Shown: positions 1-8,030 of the stretch, piece by piece
Numbering within the stretch: position 1 is the first letter of the stretch
How the letters are laid out: each line of letters opens with the position of its first letter
Origin: CAYXAA01 sp964462985
GTDB taxonomy: Bacteria; Pseudomonadota; Alphaproteobacteria; Rhizobiales; Stappiaceae
Assembly: GCA_964462985.1 (NCBI GenBank)
Contig: CAYXAA010000034.1
Location: forward strand, 1-48,756
Reading direction: 5' to 3'
DNA length: 48,756 nt
Translations under genes and position numbers: made by a program
The notes under the pieces: model-generated
What the model saw: only the letters and a program-made list of their open reading frames with translations
What the model was told of the DNA's origin: nothing
The model's database searches: none

Positions 1-213
1 GGGCGCGGAGCAAACCGTGCTGGCCGGCCACCCGCGGCCACCTGCGACCACGAACACCACAGAGAGATCGGCAGTCCGCGGGAAGCACCCCGCGGCATTC
101 TGCTCACTCTTTATCCCACTCATCTGCCCACATTCTGATTGGGACGTTTTGTGGTTTTTTACCCCCGCACGTGTGCGTAGACTGGCGGCGGAGCCAGGGT
201 ACGGGGAGCGCCG
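1..213. other. Left-edge non-coding stretch
   Basis: No convincing gene ends or begins here before the first real start codon at 214. The stretch has a T-rich patch (about 145-161) typical of an upstream region, followed by a GGGGAG ribosome-binding site just before 214. I see no clear -35/-10 pair. The frames that stay open across it continue through the downstream gene in other frames and look like GC-rich artefacts. Confidence 0.5.
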
Positions 214-1614
214 ATGGAAAGAACCCGGATTCTGCAGGAGATATCGACCTACTGCCGGGCGGCCGGCATGGCGGAGACAACATTCGGGCGCAGGGCCGTC
301 AACGACGGCAAGCTGGTCAGCCGCATCCGCAACGGCGGCCGGATCAGCGACCGCACGCTCGAGCGCATCAGCGCCTTCATCGCCGCAAATCCCGCCGATC
401 AGGCGGCGGAACGTTCGCTCCTCCTTGCCAATGGCACCGGCCGCTTCAACGCCGCGATGGCACGCGCCGCGCTGGACGGCATCGAGCCTGCCGCGGAGGA
501 CAGGAGCTTCCGCTTCTTCGACAACCGCCAGAAATACCTGCTTTTCGTCAGCACCTGCAGCGAGAAGCAGGTCGCCTCGGACCGGGTGGCGCTGGAGCTT
601 GCCAACATCCATCCACGGCCGCCGGCGGTGCGCCTCTTCGATGCCGGCATCGGTGACGGCACGGTGCTGGCGCGGCTTTTGCGGGCAATGCACCACCGGT
701 TCCCGACAATGCCGTTCTACGTCGTGGGCAAGGAGATCAGCCTGGAAGACATCCGGCTTGCCCTCGACCGCATGCCGGATCGCTTCTACGAACATCCGGC
801 CACGGTGCTGGTGCTGACAAACCTGCATTATGCCGAGGCGCCGTGGCTGACTACGACTTCGACCAGGGCAGCCGGCAGCTTCGTATTCAAGGAATGCGTG
901 CTCAGCGGAAACACGTCGCACGAATTCCAGCGGCAGATCACCGCGCTCGAGCCTTTCCTCGCCGACAATTGGCAGGCGCGGATCGGCCGCTCGGGCAACC
1001 CGGTCTACGACCGGCCGGTGGTGCTGGTGGTCTATCGCGAGGACCATCGCTTCCTGCTCGACCCGATCATCCCGCGGCTCGGCGCGGCACGGGCCGATTT
1101 CGACCTCATCGTCGCCTCGCAGCCCTATCGCGCCCGGGCGTCGGCCGCCTTCAAGGCCCGCAAGGTGATCGCGCCGCTGGCCCGCGCGCTCGGGCCAGGC
1201 GGCCGCCTGATCGGGATCCACTCCTATGGCCACGACCCGGGCATGGAGATCATCCAGAAGGTCTGGCCGGACGACAATCCGTTCACGACCGACCGGCACG
1301 ACATCCTGCGGGCGGTGAAGACCGAACTCGGCGCCGAGGCGCGCCACTTCAACTTCAACGCCAATTCCGATACCCGCGCGATCTTCCGCTACGACATGCA
1401 CACCTTGCCGAACGAACTGAGCCGTTCGATCGGGACATCGACGCTGTTCGCGGCCTGGAATGCGGCCGTCTATGTCGCCCAGGTGGAGGATGGGCGGTTG
1501 GAGGAGGCAACGCTCGACGGCCGCTACCTGGATGCCACCCGCGAGGTGCTGCGCGACCACGGCGGCCTGTGGTTCCTTGACGAATCCTACGTGATCTCGC
1601 GCCGGCGGGACTGA
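214..1614 (+). CDS. HTH-like / SAM-dependent methyltransferase-like protein
   Basis: A 466-residue protein that I recognise only by parts. Residues about 10-55 look like a helix-turn-helix or XRE-type DNA-binding segment (TFGRRAVNDGKLVSRIRNGG, then a second predicted helix). Residues 143-152 read DAGIGDGTVL, a class I methyltransferase motif I for S-adenosylmethionine. A later GPGGRLIGIHSYGHDPG stretch resembles the post-IV region of such enzymes. The start is supported by GGGGAG eight bases upstream. The next gene, 46 bp downstream on the same strand, is a methylenetetrahydrofolate-reductase-like protein, so the pair is probably one transcript with a one-carbon or methyl-transfer role. The substrate is unknown. 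The methyltransferase fold is moderately sure; the DNA-binding role is less so. Confidence 0.7.
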   Translation: MERTRILQEISTYCRAAGMAETTFGRRAVNDGKLVSRIRNGGRISDRTLERISAFIAANPADQAAERSLLLANGTGRFNAAMARAALDGIEPAAEDRSFRFFDNRQKYLLFVSTCSEKQVASDRVALELANIHPRPPAVRLFDAGIGDGTVLARLLRAMHHRFPTMPFYVVGKEISLEDIRLALDRMPDRFYEHPATVLVLTNLHYAEAPWLTTTSTRAAGSFVFKECVLSGNTSHEFQRQITALEPFLADNWQARIGRSGNPVYDRPVVLVVYREDHRFLLDPIIPRLGAARADFDLIVASQPYRARASAAFKARKVIAPLARALGPGGRLIGIHSYGHDPGMEIIQKVWPDDNPFTTDRHDILRAVKTELGAEARHFNFNANSDTRAIFRYDMHTLPNELSRSIGTSTLFAAWNAAVYVAQVEDGRLEEATLDGRYLDATREVLRDHGGLWFLDESYVISRRRD

Positions 1615-1660
1615 GATCCTGGCCCGGCCACCGCGGCGCCGACCTGGACGAGGAGGAGAC

Positions 1661-2578
1661 ATGACCTCGAAGATGAGCGAAATCCGCAGCCAGGTCATCG
1701 ATGAGGTCCAGCATGCCTGCCGTGCGGGCCGTGCGCCCCTGCTCGCCAGGCCCTGGTCGCTGGAGGCAACGGTGCCGACGGATCGCGAGATCGCCGACCT
1801 CGCGCGTCTGGTTGGTTCCGGCACGGAGGTCTTCCTGAGTTCACTGCCGCGCATTGCCCACGACCAGCAGCTCGCCGCGGCCTGCACCGTCAGGCGGGCC
1901 GGGCTCGAGCCAGTGCTGCATCTCGCCGCCCGGAAATTTTCCAGCGAGCAGGAGCTCGAGGCGGTGCTAGGGACCGCCTGCGGCGACGCCGGCGTCCGCA
2001 AATGCCTGGTGATCGCCGGCGACTTGAGCGCGCCGCGCGGGCCGTTCGCCTCCAGCCTCGATCTCATCGCAAGCGCACCGTTTCGTGCCTCCGGCCTTCG
2101 CGAGGTCGGCGTCGGCGGCTATCCGGACGGGCATCCCTTCGTGGCCGAAGCCGAGGTCGCGGATGCGCTCAAGGCCAGGTTCGAGGCGGTGACGGCCGCC
2201 GGCATGACGCCCTTCGTCGTGACCCAGTTCTGCTTCGACGCCGAGAAGATCCTGCAGTGGCTCGCCCGGTTGCGGCGCATCGACCGGGCGGTGGCGGTCC
2301 GCATCGGGCTCGCCGGCCCGACCAGCGCCGGCACGCTCCTCAAGGTGGCGCTGCGCTGCTGGGTCGACCTGCCGGTCAAAAGCATCGCCGCCGCTCCCCA
2401 GCTTCTGCGTGCGGCCGCGCCGGACAGGATCGTCGCGGACATCGAGGCCGGGCTGAGGCCGCACCATGGCATCGGCGCGCTTTCGCTGCATTTCTACACC
2501 TTCGGCAGCCTGACGAAGACCGCAGAATGGGCGAAGGGGGCCGCGGAGGAGACGCGGGATCGCCCGAAAGCGGGGTAA
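1661..2578 (+). CDS. MetF-like methylenetetrahydrofolate reductase family protein
   Basis: A 305-residue soluble TIM-barrel protein of the MetF family, whose members use FAD to reduce 5,10-methylene-THF to 5-methyl-THF. Family features visible are an IAGDLSAPRGPF stretch followed by the typical REVGVGGYPDGHP loop and a later FVVTQFCFD strand. The N-terminal part is divergent from housekeeping MetF (no classical FELFPP-like opening; instead RPWSLEATVP). It is therefore probably a specialised paralogue, for example in methylated-amine, methylated-sulfur or other C1 catabolism, rather than the methionine-pathway enzyme. A strong GAGGAGGAG ribosome-binding site precedes the ATG at 1661; an in-frame ATG at 1673 is a weaker alternative. 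It follows a methyltransferase-like gene by 46 bp and probably shares its mRNA. Confidence 0.8.
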   Translation: MTSKMSEIRSQVIDEVQHACRAGRAPLLARPWSLEATVPTDREIADLARLVGSGTEVFLSSLPRIAHDQQLAAACTVRRAGLEPVLHLAARKFSSEQELEAVLGTACGDAGVRKCLVIAGDLSAPRGPFASSLDLIASAPFRASGLREVGVGGYPDGHPFVAEAEVADALKARFEAVTAAGMTPFVVTQFCFDAEKILQWLARLRRIDRAVAVRIGLAGPTSAGTLLKVALRCWVDLPVKSIAAAPQLLRAAAPDRIVADIEAGLRPHHGIGALSLHFYTFGSLTKTAEWAKGAAEETRDRPKAG

Positions 2579-2921
2579 CAGGCGCGACGCGTTCAGATTG
2601 ATGCGTCGAGACCTCGAGAAGCGTTGGCGGGGAGGCGCACGAGCATTGCCAACCCGCCGAGGCCACACCGCCGCGTCGTGGAACCTGTTCCGGCGCGAAG
2701 CGGGACGACGCCGGAGGGTGGGCGTTTGGGAAACGAGGCTCACGCCGATCGTCCGCCGGCCGGCCCGGACCGAGGCTTCCTCTCCCCTACAGCCCCAAAA
2801 CCGAACTTTTTTCCGTCAATCGGCCCTTTCGCCCGCCGGCAAAACCTGAGAAAAGGCCTGATGCTCCGGCGGCTACCCTGGAAAAGTTCGGCGGCCGCAC
2901 CAGAAAGACATCGAGGACGCC
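2579..2921. other. Intergenic region before ilvD
   Basis: No gene is supported in these 343 bases; short open frames here have no recognisable content. The region holds a small perfect palindrome GGAACCTGTTCC at 2680-2691 of unknown meaning. A T-rich patch at about 2808-2813 may belong to the ilvD promoter. No leader peptide or attenuator of the classical branched-chain amino-acid type was seen. Confidence 0.4.
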
Positions 2922-4763
2922 ATGCCCGCCTATCGTTCCAGAACCACCACCCACGGCCGCAACATGGCCGGCGCACGCGGTCTTTGGCGCGCGACGGGCA
3001 TGAAGGATCAGGACTTCGGCAAGCCGATCATCGCGGTGGTGAACTCCTTCACCCAGTTCGTGCCGGGCCACGTCCACCTCAAGGACCTCGGCCAGTTGGT
3101 CGCCCGCGAGATCGAGGCTGCCGGCGGCGTTGCCAAGGAATTCAACACCATCGCCGTCGATGACGGCATCGCAATGGGCCACGACGGCATGCTCTATTCG
3201 CTGCCGTCGCGGGAGATCATCGCCGACAGCGTCGAGTACATGGTCAATGCGCATTGCGCCGACGCCATGGTCTGCATCTCGAACTGCGACAAGATCACCC
3301 CGGGCATGCTGATGGCGGCGCTGCGGCTCAACATCCCGGTGGTGTTCGTCTCCGGCGGGCCGATGGAGGCCGGCAAGGTTAAGCTCGCCGGCAAGGAGAA
3401 GGCGCTCGACCTGATCGATGCCATGGTGGCGGCCGCCGACGATACGGTCACCGACGAGGACGTCACGGTGATCGAGCGTTCGGCCTGTCCGACCTGCGGC
3501 TCGTGTTCGGGCATGTTCACCGCCAACTCGATGAACTGCCTGACCGAAGCGCTCGGCCTGGCATTGCCAGGCAACGGTTCGACGCTCGCCACCCACGCGG
3601 ACCGCAAGCGCCTGTTCGTCGAGGCGGGGCACCTCATCGTCGACCTCGCCAAGCGCTACTATGAACAGGACGATGCCAGCGTGCTGCCGCGCTCGATCGC
3701 CAGCCGCACCGCCTTTGCCAACGCCATGACGCTCGACATCGCCATGGGCGGGTCGACCAACACGGTGCTGCACCTGCTGGCGGCGGCGCACGAGGGTGAA
3801 GTCGACTTCACCATGGCCGACATCGACAGGCTGTCGCGCCGCGTTCCGGTGCTCTGCAAGGTCGCCCCGTCGGTGCCGAACGTGCATATGGAGGACGTTC
3901 ACCGCGCCGGCGGCATCATGGCCATCCTGGGCGAGCTTGACCGCGCCGGCCTGATCGACACCACGGTGCCGACGATCCATGCCAAGACCCTGGGCGAGGC
4001 GCTGGAGCGCTGGGACGTCAAGCGGTCGTCGTCACAGGCGGTGCATGATTTCTACCGCGCCGGCCCGGGCGGAATCCCGACCCAGGTCGCCTTCTCCCAG
4101 GACGCCCGCTACGACAGCGTCGATCTCGACCGTGAGACCGGCGTGATCCGCTCGAAGGACCACGCCTTTTCCAGGGACGGCGGCCTTGCGGTGCTTTACG
4201 GCAACATCGCGCTCGACGGCTGCATCGTGAAGACGGCTGGCGTCGACGAGTCGATCCTGACATTCACCGGCCCGGCGCGAATCTTCGAGAGCCAGGACGC
4301 GGCGGTGAAGGGGATCCTGTCCAACGAGATCAACCCGGGCGACGTCGTCCTGATCCGCTACGAAGGCCCGCGCGGCGGACCTGGGATGCAGGAAATGCTT
4401 TATCCGACCAGCTATCTGAAGTCCAAGGGCCTCGGCAAGGCCTGTGCGCTGGTCACCGACGGCCGCTTCTCCGGCGGCTCCTCGGGACTGTCGATCGGCC
4501 ACGTCTCGCCGGAGGCGGCCGAAGGCGGGGCGATCGGCCTCGTCGAGGAAGGCGACCTGATCGAGATCGACATCCCGAACCGCGTGATCAACCTCAAGGT
4601 CTCCGACGAGGAGCTGGCCGCGCGTCGCGCGGCGATGGAGGCCAGGGGGAGCGCCGCCTGGCAGCCGGTCGCCGCGCGCCCGCGCAAGGTGTCGACGGCG
4701 CTTCGCGCCTACGCCAAATTCGCAACCTCCGCCGCCAAGGGCGCGGTGCGGGTGGTGGACTGA
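2922..4763 (+). CDS. ilvD: Dihydroxy-acid dehydratase
   Basis: IlvD removes water from 2,3-dihydroxy-isovalerate and 2,3-dihydroxy-3-methylvalerate to give the 2-keto acids, the third common step of valine, leucine and isoleucine synthesis, in the cytoplasm. The 613-residue length fits the family. Visible signatures are CISNCDKITPGM and ACPTCGSCSGMFTANSMN, which carry the iron-sulfur cysteines, the AVDDGIAMGHDGMLYSLPSR segment with metal and active-site residues, and GRFSGGSSGLSIGHVSPEA near the C terminus. A GAGGA ribosome-binding site lies just upstream of the ATG. It stands alone, with no other ilv gene in the window. The assignment is secure. Confidence 0.97.
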   Translation: MPAYRSRTTTHGRNMAGARGLWRATGMKDQDFGKPIIAVVNSFTQFVPGHVHLKDLGQLVAREIEAAGGVAKEFNTIAVDDGIAMGHDGMLYSLPSREIIADSVEYMVNAHCADAMVCISNCDKITPGMLMAALRLNIPVVFVSGGPMEAGKVKLAGKEKALDLIDAMVAAADDTVTDEDVTVIERSACPTCGSCSGMFTANSMNCLTEALGLALPGNGSTLATHADRKRLFVEAGHLIVDLAKRYYEQDDASVLPRSIASRTAFANAMTLDIAMGGSTNTVLHLLAAAHEGEVDFTMADIDRLSRRVPVLCKVAPSVPNVHMEDVHRAGGIMAILGELDRAGLIDTTVPTIHAKTLGEALERWDVKRSSSQAVHDFYRAGPGGIPTQVAFSQDARYDSVDLDRETGVIRSKDHAFSRDGGLAVLYGNIALDGCIVKTAGVDESILTFTGPARIFESQDAAVKGILSNEINPGDVVLIRYEGPRGGPGMQEMLYPTSYLKSKGLGKACALVTDGRFSGGSSGLSIGHVSPEAAEGGAIGLVEEGDLIEIDIPNRVINLKVSDEELAARRAAMEARGSAAWQPVAARPRKVSTALRAYAKFATSAAKGAVRVVD

Positions 4764-5028
4764 AGCAACACGCTGCAGCGCCAATCCGGCTTTCAGCCCC
4801 ACGCCAGCGTCTCCAGCGGCATTCCGCCGGAGCCGCAAGGCATGGCGCCGGGCCGTGCCTCCGAGGAATTCACGCCGGATAGCCGCCGGCGGCGGCGTTT
4901 CCGGCCCCGCGCCAGCTTGATCCGTCAAGCTCGCCGAGACCGTAGCGCTTTCTTCACCGCCGCTGCGATAGGCTCGAGCCGATCGGGGCGCGGCGCCTCG
5001 GCGCCGCGGTCATCCGGGAGGACAGCGC

Positions 5029-5490
5029 ATGCGATGCCTGACAGCCGCCACGGCAGTCTCCGCCATCCTCATCAGCACGGCCGCGGCGGATTCCGGGCCG
5101 GATGCCGCCGCCTGCAACGACGCGGCAAGAGCCCATGCCGATCGCTATGCCGCGCCGGCCGATCTGGCGGACGCTGCAATCGCCGGCGGCCTGGACGGGG
5201 CGGTGGCGGGCGGCCTGCTCGGCCGGCATTCCGGCCGTGATGGCTGGAGCGAACGCGGTGCCACTCGCGGCGCCCGGGTCGGCGGCGCGCTTGCGGTGCT
5301 TGGCGCCATGAATGCCTTCGACCCCGCCGACTGGCAGAGGCTTTACGACGAGGCCCATGCCGCCTGCATGGCCGGCAAGGCACCGCCGCCAGCGGACTGC
5401 CAGTCGCAGGCGACAGTCTCGTCAGGATCCAATCGCGGACAGGTATCTGTCGGCTCTAACGGCCCCTGTTTCGAGAGCGGCGTGCGGTAG
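5029..5490 (+). CDS. Small exported hypothetical protein
   Basis: A 153-residue protein not recognised by family. Residues 1-20 form a signal peptide (MRCLTAATAVSAILISTAAA), so export to the periplasm or envelope is likely. The mature part has a glycine/alanine-rich segment (GGLDGAVAGGLLGR and GARVGGALAVLGAM), reminiscent of glycine-zipper segments in small envelope proteins, and four cysteines beyond the signal peptide that could form disulfides. A GGGAGG site precedes the ATG. It is preceded by a 265-bp gap after ilvD and ends 12 bp from the convergent SDR gene, so it is probably monocistronic. Function unknown. Confidence 0.65.
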   Translation: MRCLTAATAVSAILISTAAADSGPDAAACNDAARAHADRYAAPADLADAAIAGGLDGAVAGGLLGRHSGRDGWSERGATRGARVGGALAVLGAMNAFDPADWQRLYDEAHAACMAGKAPPPADCQSQATVSSGSNRGQVSVGSNGPCFESGVR

Positions 5491-5502
5491 CCGGAAGGGC
5501 GA

Positions 5503-6270
5503 TCAGCGCGGGGCCATGCGGATCGCGCCGTCGAGGCGGATCACTTCGCCGTTCAGCATTTCATTCTCACAGATCGCCTGCACGAGCTGGGCGTATTCCG
5601 AGGCCCGGCCGAGCCGCTGCGGGAACGGCACCTGCTGGCCCAGCGAGGCCTGCACCTCCGGTGACAGGTTGAGCAGCATCGGCGTCTCGAAGATGCCCGG
5701 GGCGATGGTCATGACGCGGATGCCAGACTTCGACAGGTCGCGGGCAACCGGCAGGGTCAGCGCGGCAACGCCGCCCTTGGATGCGGCATAGGCGGCCTGG
5801 CCGATCTGGCCGTCGAAGGCGGCGACCGACGCGGTCGAGACGATCACGCCGCGCTCGCCGTCGGCAGTGACCGGCTCGAGCGTCGCCATGTGGGTCGACG
5901 AAAACGCCATGCAACGGAAGGTTCCGACCAGATTGACCAGAATCGTCTTGGTGAAGAGCTCCATCGAATGGGGTTCGCCGCGCGAGGTGGTCTTGGCCGC
6001 CGGCGCGATGCCGGCGCAGTTGACCAGGATGCGCTCGCCGCCGAACCGGGCGCGCGCGGCCTCGAAGCCAGCGGCCACGCTGTCATCGCTGGAAACATCA
6101 ACCTTGGCGAAGTGGCCGCCAATCTCCTTCGCCACCGCCTCGCCGCGCTCGGCGTTGAGATCGAAGATCGTGACCTTGACACCCTCGCCGGCCAGGCGCC
6201 GTGCCGTCGCCTCGCCGAGACCCGACGCACCGCCGGTGACCACCGCGGCGATATCCGCCCCAAGCTTCAT
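5503..6270 (-). CDS. SDR-family 3-hydroxyacyl-CoA dehydrogenase-like protein
   Basis: A 255-residue short-chain dehydrogenase/reductase. The NAD(P)-binding motif TGGASGLG is at residues 12-19, D37 in TIFDLNAE suggests NAD preference, NCAG is at 84-87, and the catalytic Ser148, Tyr161 and Lys165 (YAASK) are present. The C-terminal end ...NGEVIRLDGAIRMAPR and overall pattern match the HSD17B10 / type-II 3-hydroxyacyl-CoA dehydrogenase group, which oxidises short-chain or branched 3-hydroxyacyl-CoA. The start has a GGAGGAG site. It lies downstream of the metallo-hydrolase gene on the same strand with a 275-bp gap, so co-transcription is uncertain. The family is sure; the exact substrate is not. 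Confidence 0.88.
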   Translation of the reverse strand: MKLGADIAAVVTGGASGLGEATARRLAGEGVKVTIFDLNAERGEAVAKEIGGHFAKVDVSSDDSVAAGFEAARARFGGERILVNCAGIAPAAKTTSRGEPHSMELFTKTILVNLVGTFRCMAFSSTHMATLEPVTADGERGVIVSTASVAAFDGQIGQAAYAASKGGVAALTLPVARDLSKSGIRVMTIAPGIFETPMLLNLSPEVQASLGQQVPFPQRLGRASEYAQLVQAICENEMLNGEVIRLDGAIRMAPR

Positions 6271-6545
6271 GTCGTCTCCTCCATATGGATTGTCGGCTCG
6301 TGCAGGGTTGTCCCGACGCGGAAGCCGTCAAACGGAAAGCCGGACTCGTCGCAGGAACGGCACGAGCGGTCAAGCCGGGCCAAAGGGACAAGTCAACGCT
6401 CAAGCAAGGCTTGCGCCCGCCTTCGGGGACGCGGCGACCCGATCCGCCGATGCACTGCCAGCCGCCGTTTCGCCGCCCTGGCGCATGGCAGCACACCGGT
6501 GGCAACCGATTGCCGAAGCGCTGTCCGCGCCGCGGCGGCCTGTCA

Positions 6546-7406
6546 TCACGGGACGAGGACCATGCCCTCGGCGGCGACCAGCATGCCGGGATGACGCTCC
6601 CTTGCGGCGAGACCGATCTCGTCGAGCGCGTCATCGCTGCGGCGCGGATCGTGGTGGAACAGCACCGGCGTCTTCACATTGGCATCGAGCGCCAGCTCCA
6701 CGCCCTTCTGCCAGGTCGAATGGCCCCAGCCGCGATACTTGGGATATTCCTCGTCCGTGAACATGGCGTCGTAGATCATCACGTCGGCATCCTGCACGAA
6801 GGCGCGCACGGCGCGGTCGATATCGGGGTCGCCGTGCTCATGGTCCGTAATAATGCAGATTGCCTTGCCGCCATATTCCATGCGGTAGCCGCAAGCACCG
6901 CCGGGATGGCACAGGCCGACAGTCCTGATGACAAGTCCGTCCTCGCGCGGCAGGACATCGCCGGGTTGGAAATTGCGGAAGGACACGGCGCGCAGGGTGT
7001 TGGCCGCGACCGGAAAGATCGGCGGCGACATGACGCGGCAGATGATGTCGACCAGCCCCGACTTCTCGGCGAAATGTCCGGCCCAGGCAGTGATCTCGAA
7101 CCGTTCGTCATAGGCCGGCGTGAAGAACGGCAGCCCGCAGATGTGATCGAGATGAGTGTGGGTAAACAGCAGGTCGAACCGTCGCGGCGGCATCGCCGAA
7201 AGCTGCAAACCCAGATTACGGGCGCCCGACCCGCAGTCGACGAGCACGAGCGAATCCCCCACTCTCAGCTCGAGGCAGGTGGTCTCGCCGCCATACCGGA
7301 GGGTGTCGGCGCCGGGCGTCGGCGTGGAGCCCCGCGCACCCCAAAGCTTCAGCGAGAAATCCTGCGCCAAGTCCGTGCCCTCGTCGATGGTCTCATGCCG
7401 CGGCAT
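6546..7406 (-). CDS. Metallo-beta-lactamase-fold hydrolase
   Basis: A 286-residue cytoplasmic MBL-fold enzyme. The zinc motif THTHLDH is at residues 82-88 (HxHxDH); further metal ligands are likely in LCHPGGACGYRM, ITDHEHGD and the closing VLFHHDPRRSDD. The opening KLWGARGSTPTPG and RYGGETTCLEL is typical of a PhnP/RNase Z-like branch (COG1235-type) often annotated only as MBL hydrolase. Its ATG overlaps the 3' end of the upstream cyclic-nucleotide-binding gene by 14 bp, so translation is probably coupled. The partner makes a phosphodiester or cyclic-nucleotide-related role conceivable, but nothing in the sequence fixes the substrate. Confidence 0.88.
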   Translation of the reverse strand: MPRHETIDEGTDLAQDFSLKLWGARGSTPTPGADTLRYGGETTCLELRVGDSLVLVDCGSGARNLGLQLSAMPPRRFDLLFTHTHLDHICGLPFFTPAYDERFEITAWAGHFAEKSGLVDIICRVMSPPIFPVAANTLRAVSFRNFQPGDVLPREDGLVIRTVGLCHPGGACGYRMEYGGKAICIITDHEHGDPDIDRAVRAFVQDADVMIYDAMFTDEEYPKYRGWGHSTWQKGVELALDANVKTPVLFHHDPRRSDDALDEIGLAARERHPGMLVAAEGMVLVP

Positions 7407-7851
7407 TGCCCGATCTGAGGGCGGCGAGATCCTGGGTGGTGCGTTCCAGACGTTGCGCCAGAGTTCGCATCACTTCCAGCGCCATATCAGGAAACTCTTT
7501 CATCAGTTTCAGGAAATCATCCTTCGAGACCGTAAGCACGTCCATGTCCGTCACGGCCACCAGGGTGGCCGTCCTCGGCACGTCGCACAAGATGGCGATC
7601 TCGCCGACGATCGCATTCTTGGAAACGCGTGCGACGGTTCGGTCGCCGTCGGGGGTCCTTACCCGCACATCGGCCTCGCCGTCGAGGATGATGAAGGCCG
7701 AATCGCCCTCCTCGCCCTGATTACACAGATGCTCGTCCGCTCTGAAATGAGTGCGTTCACTGATAAATGCCAACAGTCGCAGCTTCGTTGCGTCGATTCC
7801 CCGGAACAGGGGCACCCGTCTCAGGGCTTCGACTTCTGCATCCAGCGTCAC
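7393..7851 (-). CDS. Stand-alone cyclic nucleotide-binding domain protein
   Basis: A 152-residue protein made almost only of a CRP/FNR-type cyclic nucleotide-binding beta-barrel (FRADEHLCNQGEEGDSAFIILDGEADVRV..., then VGEIAILCDVPRTATLVAVTD, the phosphate-binding-cassette region with the conserved Glu and Arg). It ends in a helix (LMKEFPDMALEVMRTLAQRLERTT) that resembles the CRP dimerisation helix but has no HTH after it, so it is not a transcription factor. It starts with GTG behind a strong AAGGAGGT site. It overlaps the MBL-hydrolase gene by 14 bp and lies 179 bp downstream of the ABC transporter gene, suggesting it senses cAMP or cGMP on behalf of one of these neighbours. Confidence 0.88.
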   Translation of the reverse strand: MTLDAEVEALRRVPLFRGIDATKLRLLAFISERTHFRADEHLCNQGEEGDSAFIILDGEADVRVRTPDGDRTVARVSKNAIVGEIAILCDVPRTATLVAVTDMDVLTVSKDDFLKLMKEFPDMALEVMRTLAQRLERTTQDLAALRSGNAAA

Positions 7852-8030
7852 GCTACCTCCTTTCGGCTCCGGCCCCTTGCCCCAGGTGTGCCCCAGTGCC
7901 CCCTTCGGCCGCCGCCGTTACCCTATCGCCAGATCGCACCGCCTTCAGGTGAAAATCACCATCCGGCAGAGACCTTGTTTCCTCCCACAGGCCGGGGCAT
8001 CGTTTCCGCGCTCATTGAGCGCCCGATGCC

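Noticed and set aside
2680..2691. GGAACCTGTTCC as a LexA box
   Set aside because: Alphaproteobacterial LexA sites are direct repeats of GTTC or GAAC with a 7-base spacer; this is a short inverted repeat with a 2-base spacer and not near an SOS gene.
2579..2921. Riboswitch or attenuator upstream of ilvD
   Set aside because: No leader peptide rich in branched-chain codons and no terminator/antiterminator pair was found.
2787..3980. Long antisense open frame (397 codons) opposite ilvD
   Set aside because: It is His/Arg/Gly-rich, lacks any domain and mirrors ilvD; in GC-rich DNA the complementary frame of a real gene often stays open.
4989..5008. GC-rich dyad before the small exported gene as a terminator of ilvD
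   Set aside because: The arms CGCGGCGCC/GGCGCCGCG leave only two loop bases and no T-run follows; it is probably composition-driven.
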